Origin: JAHEKD01 sp965215945
Lineage (GTDB): Bacteria > Pseudomonadota > Gammaproteobacteria > Arenicellales > JAHEKD01
Direction of reading: 5' to 3'
NCBI GenBank assembly: GCA_965215945.1
Contig: CBDCFC010000027.1
Span: forward strand, 1 to 19,299
Length of the DNA stretch: 19,299 nt
In this document: positions 15,710-19,299 of the stretch, piece after piece
Layout: each line of letters opens with the position of its first letter
Position numbering within the stretch: the stretch's first letter is position 1
Position numbers and translations under genes: made by a program
Notes under the pieces: model-generated
What the model was told of the DNA's origin: nothing
The model's database searches: none
What the model saw: only the letters and a program-made list of their open reading frames with translations

Positions 15710-16290
15710 GGTGTTATTTGTTTTTCTTTGTCTTCACGTTGATGCATTAATGCAGTCTCTGTTTCTTCAACATCGTGCATACGTTTGGGCCAAACACCAT
15801 CACGAATACACAAGATACAGCGGATAGACTCAGCCAGACCCTGTAAAAAAATTAAAAAGCCCGCGATGGGTATTAGAGTTTTGAAAAAATAAATCTGGAT
15901 TCGGGCCGGACTGCTCCAACTGACTTCTTTATAGAACCACGAATCTTTAGCGAAACCATAGCCATACCAAGTCAGTGCAAACACTGCAGGGAGTAGGAAT
16001 AAAATATAAAGTGCCAAATCAACAGAGGCCTGGGTTCTTGGGGACATTAATCGATAAAGTACATCACCACGGACATGTGCATCTTGGGCTAATGTGTAGG
16101 CACCAGCCATAACAAAAAGCGAACCGTACATCTGCACACTCATATCAAACGCCCAAACGGTTGGAGCATTCAATACATAGCGGACAAAAACCTCATAACA
16201 GGTGGCGAAGGTGAGAACGACCACACACCAGGCAAACGCCTTGCCAACCCATACACTAAGCGAATCTACAAAATGCAAGAATTTATCCAT
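15706..16290 (-). CDS. dctQ: TRAP transporter small permease subunit (DctQ-like)
   Basis: This 194-residue protein has four predicted membrane helices, the normal layout for DctQ, which joins DctM in the inner membrane. Visible parts are VVVLTFATCYEVFVRYVLNAPTVWAFDMSVQMYGSLFVMAGAYTLAQDAHVRGDVLYRLMSPRTQA, typical of the family (RYVLNAPTVW and HVRGDV are characteristic), then a second hydrophobic pair and a charged C-terminal tail of about 35 residues. The FcbT2-like branch usually pairs with TakP-like binding proteins, which agrees with its neighbour. The stop codon overlaps the dctM start (ATGA, 15706-15709). Its own ribosome-binding site is weak. It lies 140 bases after dctP, with an intercistronic hairpin between them, so dctP may be made in excess. 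Confidence 0.9.
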   Translation of the reverse strand: MDKFLHFVDSLSVWVGKAFAWCVVVLTFATCYEVFVRYVLNAPTVWAFDMSVQMYGSLFVMAGAYTLAQDAHVRGDVLYRLMSPRTQASVDLALYILFLLPAVFALTWYGYGFAKDSWFYKEVSWSSPARIQIYFFKTLIPIAGFLIFLQGLAESIRCILCIRDGVWPKRMHDVEETETALMHQREDKEKQITP

Positions 16291-16386
16291 AACAACAATA
16301 TTTTATGGGATAGGTTCTACTTTTTCCCATCTGTCTTGTCTACCTGGTGAGAAATGCGGTTAAGTTTGACAAACCCGTTCACAAGC

Positions 16387-16417
16387 AAACCGGAGATTCG
16401 TGCTGAACCTCCGGTTT
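16387..16417 (-). promoter_or_regulatory. intercistronic hairpin between dctP and dctQ
   Basis: AAACCGGAG (16387-16395) and CTCCGGTTT (16409-16417) form a perfect 9-base stem with a 13-base loop, just downstream of the dctP stop on the minus strand. No T tract follows, so full termination is unlikely. A 3'-end-protecting or partly terminating hairpin that raises binding-protein levels over the permease is the usual explanation for such a site. Confidence 0.65.
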
Positions 16418-16430
16418 ATGCAATTAAAAA

Positions 16431-17543
16431 TTAAAGACTACCGAAGTAGTGTTCGTAAGCACCCTGGTAGTTTGGTGCATTCAGCAACTCGTAGCGAACC
16501 ACGCGTTTGGCCCAGGCTTTTTGCGATTCTAGAACCTTGGCAAAAAATTCATCTTCACCGGCGATTCTTTCCGCCACGACATCCCAGGCTTTTAGCTGAG
16601 CATCCATTACTGCATCAGGGGTTCTGTGAACATTGACCCCATGATCGTTTTCGAGTGCAATTAAATCATTTGAGTAACGATCCTGATATTTCCATGACAT
16701 ATCCGTTGAAGCCGCTTCAGACGCGTATTCAAGAATCGCCTGATGTTCTTCAGGTAATTTATTAAACAGGCCTTTATTGAAAATAATTTCAAATGCTTCC
16801 TGACTCTGATGGAAACTAGCTAAATGATAGTCTTTGGAGACATCCTGCATGCCGAAGTCTTTATCAGAAGTTGGGTTATTGAACTCTGCGGCGTCGATTA
16901 AACCGCTTTTCATCGCCGGCTGAATTTCACCACCGGGAAGTTGAACTACTGACATGCCCATTTCCTGTAACACATCAGCCGCCAAGCCAACGGTGCGATA
17001 TTTCAGACCTTCCATCTGGCTGGCATCGGTAATTTGCTCTTTGAACCATCCCAGCGGTTGGGCGGGCATTGGGCTATTGAAAAAGCCAATAATATCAAGC
17101 TTGAGTGCGTCCATAAGCTCATAATAAAGCTCTTGACCGCCACCATACTTTATCCAGCCTAATAGCTGGTTGGCATTCCAGCCGAAACAGGGGCCAGTTC
17201 CAAAAAGTGAAGCTGTAGGGCTTTTTGAATACCAGTAAGCTGTTACCAGGTGAGCGCCATCGAGCACTCCTTTGTGCACAGCGGTTTGCATTTCTGCCGT
17301 TTTTACAACCGCATTAACCGCTAACAGGTCAATAGTTAATGATCCACCTGACATTTTGTTAACTTTGTTAACATAGTCTTGTGCAAATTCTAGAAAAATC
17401 CCACCGCCCCAAGCTGCCTGGACCTTAAGAACTGTTTGCGCTCTGCCGACATAAGGTACTGCCGCAACTGCAGCAGCTGTGCCAACAACGCCAGTTTTAA
17501 GGAAATCCCGGCGAGAGGTATTATTAGTTTCAATTTCAGACAT
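16431..17543 (-). CDS. dctP: TRAP transporter substrate-binding protein (DctP/TakP-like), Tat-exported
   Basis: This 370-residue protein carries a twin-arginine signal, SRRDFLKTG (Ser10-Arg11-Arg12), followed by a hydrophobic stretch and a probable cleavage near GRA-QT (about 35-36). It should be exported folded to the periplasm, bind the solute and deliver it to DctQM. Typical features are GALL-like AYWYSKSPTASLFGT, a GGGQELYYEL helix, the ligand-binding Arg183 in GLKYRTVG, and LPGGEIQPAMKSGLIDAAEF, which resembles the GGDIYPALEKGTIDATEW block of Rhodobacter TakP, a 2-oxo acid binder. The Trp of that block is Phe221 here, so ligand preference may differ. The ATG is preceded by AGAGGA (17551-17556). 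It is the first gene of a five-gene minus-strand operon with its own promoter. A 2-oxo or 2-hydroxy acid ligand is a reasonable guess; the co-transcribed amidase points to an amide-bearing compound instead. Confidence 0.92.
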   Translation of the reverse strand: MSEIETNNTSRRDFLKTGVVGTAAAVAAVPYVGRAQTVLKVQAAWGGGIFLEFAQDYVNKVNKMSGGSLTIDLLAVNAVVKTAEMQTAVHKGVLDGAHLVTAYWYSKSPTASLFGTGPCFGWNANQLLGWIKYGGGQELYYELMDALKLDIIGFFNSPMPAQPLGWFKEQITDASQMEGLKYRTVGLAADVLQEMGMSVVQLPGGEIQPAMKSGLIDAAEFNNPTSDKDFGMQDVSKDYHLASFHQSQEAFEIIFNKGLFNKLPEEHQAILEYASEAASTDMSWKYQDRYSNDLIALENDHGVNVHRTPDAVMDAQLKAWDVVAERIAGEDEFFAKVLESQKAWAKRVVRYELLNAPNYQGAYEHYFGSL

Positions 17544-17577
17544 ATTACATTTCCTCTGTGATTATTATGACAAGTTA

Positions 17578-17599
17578 GTGCTGGACGGTATCCAGACAC
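17578..17599. promoter_or_regulatory. candidate operator in the dctP leader
   Basis: An interrupted dyad GTG-CTGGA-CGGTA-TCCAG-A-CAC lies between the putative -10 box and the dctP ribosome-binding site. Eight of the arm bases pair on each side, allowing one unpaired A. Its form is close to operators of GntR/FadR-type repressors, which often control TRAP operons, but no regulator gene is in the window. Confidence 0.4.
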
Positions 17600-17616
17600 T
17601 AAATGAAAGCTTGAAA

Positions 17617-17645
17617 ATAGTACAACTAATTGTATTCGGATGCAA
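17617..17645 (-). promoter_or_regulatory. sigma-70 promoter for the dctPQM-amidase operon
   Basis: On the minus strand TTGCAT (17640-17645) and TACTAT (17617-17622) are separated by exactly 17 bases. Transcription would begin near 17610, giving a leader of about 67 bases that contains the candidate operator. Confidence 0.5.
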
Positions 17646-17821
17646 ATGACGTTGATTTAATAAATATCTGAAAATAAAGAAAATAATGTGTGGTTGCGAT
17701 AGTCCTCTTTTAACGTATTACAGCTATCAAGTTGGGAGAATTCGAAGTTGATATGCTAGACTTCAAGTCAAGTTAATGATTTTTCTACCGCACCAAATTT
17801 CAACACTATATCCTTTAAGTA

Positions 17822-18469
17822 ATGCGAACCCGAATTAAAATTTGTGGAATTACTCGAACCCGAGACGCAGAGCTAGTGGCTCAATCGGGCGCAGATGCAA
17901 TAGGACTGAATTTTTATCCAAAAAGTCCACGCTGTATTGATATTGAACAGGCAAAAGACGTTTCACTTTGCGTGCAACCATATGTCACCACAGTGGCTGT
18001 TGTCGTCAATCCACAATCGCAGTTGCTGGATACTTTGGCAAAGCAAAATATTGTTGATCGGATTCAATTCCATGGTGATGAAACTGACCAGGACTGCCAA
18101 AAGTCCGGTATGCCTTATTACAAGGCGCTGAGAATCGATTCAAGCTCTAATGTAAAACAACTTGCACAAACCTATCAAACCGCCAATGCTTTGTTATTGG
18201 ATACATACGTTGAAGGATTACCGGGTGGAACAGGCCGAGTTTTTGATTGGTTAACTATCAATGCAGGAGAAATAAAGCAACCCATTATTCTTGCCGGTGG
18301 CATGTCAGTTGAGAATGTTTATGATGCCATATTAACGGTTAAACCCTATGCCGTTGATGTAGCAAGTGGGGTGGAAGCGAAACCGGGTATTAAGGATGCA
18401 GTTAAGCTAAACGAGTTTATAATAGCGGTTCAGGAAGCTGATAAAAAGTTAATACAAGATTTTCAATGA
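17822..18469 (+). CDS. trpF: phosphoribosylanthranilate isomerase
   Basis: This 215-residue TIM-barrel enzyme carries out the third step of tryptophan synthesis from anthranilate, an Amadori rearrangement. Both catalytic residues are present: Cys8 in IKICGITR and Asp127 in LLLDTYVEGLPGGTGRVFDW. Also visible are GADAIGLNFYPKSPR, QFHGDE, ILAGGMSVENV and VDVASGVEAKPGIKD. It is a stand-alone TrpF, not fused to TrpC. The ATG at 17822 gives the canonical N-terminus; Shine-Dalgarno pairing is weak. The stop overlaps the accD start by 4 bases (ATGA, 18466-18469), so the two are co-translated. This trpF-accD pairing is a common gammaproteobacterial arrangement. The upstream neighbour is the divergent TRAP operon instead of truA. 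Confidence 0.97.
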   Translation: MRTRIKICGITRTRDAELVAQSGADAIGLNFYPKSPRCIDIEQAKDVSLCVQPYVTTVAVVVNPQSQLLDTLAKQNIVDRIQFHGDETDQDCQKSGMPYYKALRIDSSSNVKQLAQTYQTANALLLDTYVEGLPGGTGRVFDWLTINAGEIKQPIILAGGMSVENVYDAILTVKPYAVDVASGVEAKPGIKDAVKLNEFIIAVQEADKKLIQDFQ

Positions 18470-19299
18470 ACTGGTTTGAAAAATTAATTCCGCCGAAAAT
18501 CAAGTCCGGTAGCTCTAAAAAAGGCGTGCCGCAGGGCGTCTGGAGTAAATGCGGAAAATGTGACGCGGTGCTCTACAGTGCTGAATTGGAACGTAATCAT
18601 AAAGTCTGCCCACGTTGTGGTCATCACATGCGTATTGGCGCTAGAAAAAGGCTTAACTGGTTGTTGGATGAGGATTCGTTTGTTGAAATTGCTGATGAAA
18701 TTAAACCAGCAGATAAGTTCAAGTTCAAGGACAGCAAAAAATATAGAGACAGAATCAATGAAGCGCAGAAGAAAACTAAAGAATCCGATGCGCTGATTGT
18801 AGCGCGTGGAGCGATAAAAGGATCGCCGGTTGTAGTGGCAGCGTTTGAGTTTGATTTTATGGGTGGTTCAATGGGTTCAGTGGTCGGTGAGAAATTTGTT
18901 AAAGGTGCAAAGGCGGCGATTGATGATGGTGTTCCTTATGTCTGTTTTTCAGCTAGCGGCGGAGCACGTATGCAGGAGGCACTGTTTTCGTTAATGCAAA
19001 TGGCTAAGACTTCTGCCGTATTAGCCAAATTAGATGAAAGACAGCTGCCGTTTATTTCAGTGCTGACAGACCCGACCATGGGTGGTGTATCTGCTTCCTT
19101 AGCCATGCTAGGGGACATTATTATCGCCGAGCCTAACGCTTTAGTCGGTTTTGCCGGGCCGCGCGTGATAGAACAGACTGTCCGTGAGAAATTGCCTGAG
19201 GGATTTCAGCGCTCTGAGTTTTTGCTCGAACACGGCGCGCTGGACATGATCGTAGATCGACGTGATATGGCCTCCACACTTAGCCAGTTGTTGTCAATG
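18466..19299 (+). CDS. accD: acetyl-CoA carboxylase carboxyltransferase beta subunit (3' end cut by window)
   Basis: The first 278 residues of AccD are present; the frame is open at the window edge, and the E. coli protein is 304 residues. AccD, with AccA, transfers carboxyl from carboxybiotin to acetyl-CoA to give malonyl-CoA for fatty acid synthesis. The N-terminus MNWFEKLIPPKIK leads into a four-cysteine zinc ribbon (Cys29, Cys32, Cys48, Cys51 in CGKC and CPRCG). The carboxyltransferase core has GSMGSVVGEKF, CFSASGGARMQEALFSLMQMAKTSA, LTDPTMGGVSASLAMLGDIIIAEPNALVGFAGPRVIEQT and FLLEHGALDMIVDRRDM. Its ATG lies inside the trpF stop (4-base overlap). No abnormality is seen in the visible part. 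Confidence 0.97.
   Translation, partial: MNWFEKLIPPKIKSGSSKKGVPQGVWSKCGKCDAVLYSAELERNHKVCPRCGHHMRIGARKRLNWLLDEDSFVEIADEIKPADKFKFKDSKKYRDRINEAQKKTKESDALIVARGAIKGSPVVVAAFEFDFMGGSMGSVVGEKFVKGAKAAIDDGVPYVCFSASGGARMQEALFSLMQMAKTSAVLAKLDERQLPFISVLTDPTMGGVSASLAMLGDIIIAEPNALVGFAGPRVIEQTVREKLPEGFQRSEFLLEHGALDMIVDRRDMASTLSQLLSM

Noticed and set aside
16387..16417. Full Rho-independent terminator after dctP
   Set aside because: No U-rich tract follows the stem on the minus strand, and dctQM clearly belong with dctP.
17701..17760. TATCAA/TTGATA inverted repeat upstream of trpF as an operator
   Set aside because: The arms are only 6 bases long and AT-rich, and are widely spaced, so chance is likely; no clear promoter lines up with it.
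1..19299. Mobile elements, integrases, CRISPR, tRNA or defence genes
   Set aside because: No transposase or integrase motifs, regularly spaced repeats, tRNA cloverleaf elements or nuclease/helicase genes were seen, so the rearranged gene order cannot be tied to a specific mobile element.

Overview
The window is a stretch of bacterial chromosome, moderately AT-rich by eye, that most resembles a gammaproteobacterium. The reasons are a trpF-accD pair with a 4-base overlap, a nearby truA, a DUF1285 protein, a YebE-like DUF533 protein and a TRAP transporter. A marine or host-associated lifestyle is a guess from the TRAP system, the PhyH-type dioxygenase and an AcuI-like reductase. I see no tRNA, rRNA, CRISPR array, insertion sequence or phage gene.

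Layout. (1) 143-3097: a DUF1285 gene, a class III nucleotide cyclase gene, a DUF533 gene and a HIT-family gene. The last three are broken by about 15 single-base indels, mostly in homopolymer runs, while their protein motifs are kept. (2) 3197-5448: an AcuI/YhdH-type reductase, a 27-codon remnant of a TfoX N-terminal domain, and an FMN-dependent alpha-hydroxy-acid oxidase/dehydrogenase. (3) 5584-7592, minus strand: trpB-trpA, the two subunits of tryptophan synthase. (4) 7922-10934: a large polytopic GT39/ArnT-like membrane protein, an intergenic stretch with a possible small RNA or mini-ORF ending in a strong terminator, and a convergent PhyH-like dioxygenase. (5) 11050-12816: truA and a D-2-hydroxyacid dehydrogenase of the glyoxylate/hydroxypyruvate reductase type. 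(6) 12834-17543, minus strand: an operon dctP-dctQ-dctM-amidase-small membrane protein with a recognisable promoter, a candidate operator and an intercistronic hairpin. (7) 17822-19299: trpF and accD, with accD cut by the window end.

How the genes relate. TrpA, TrpB and TrpF are late tryptophan-pathway enzymes, but they sit in two blocks about 10 kb apart on opposite strands. In many gammaproteobacteria truA, trpF, (trpB, trpA) and accD lie together. Here the TRAP/amidase operon and the dehydrogenase gene separate truA from trpF, which looks like insertion or rearrangement in that ancestral cluster. Several enzymes (hydroxyacid oxidase, hydroxyacid dehydrogenase, TakP-like TRAP transporter) fit 2-hydroxy/2-oxo acid use, but a shared pathway is only inferred.

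Most of the window is ordinary. The points most worth a second look are the indel-dense block, the TRAP-amidase-small protein operon, the 9954-10135 transcript candidate, the tfoX relic and the split trp/truA/accD cluster. I found no clear evidence of a wholly new system.
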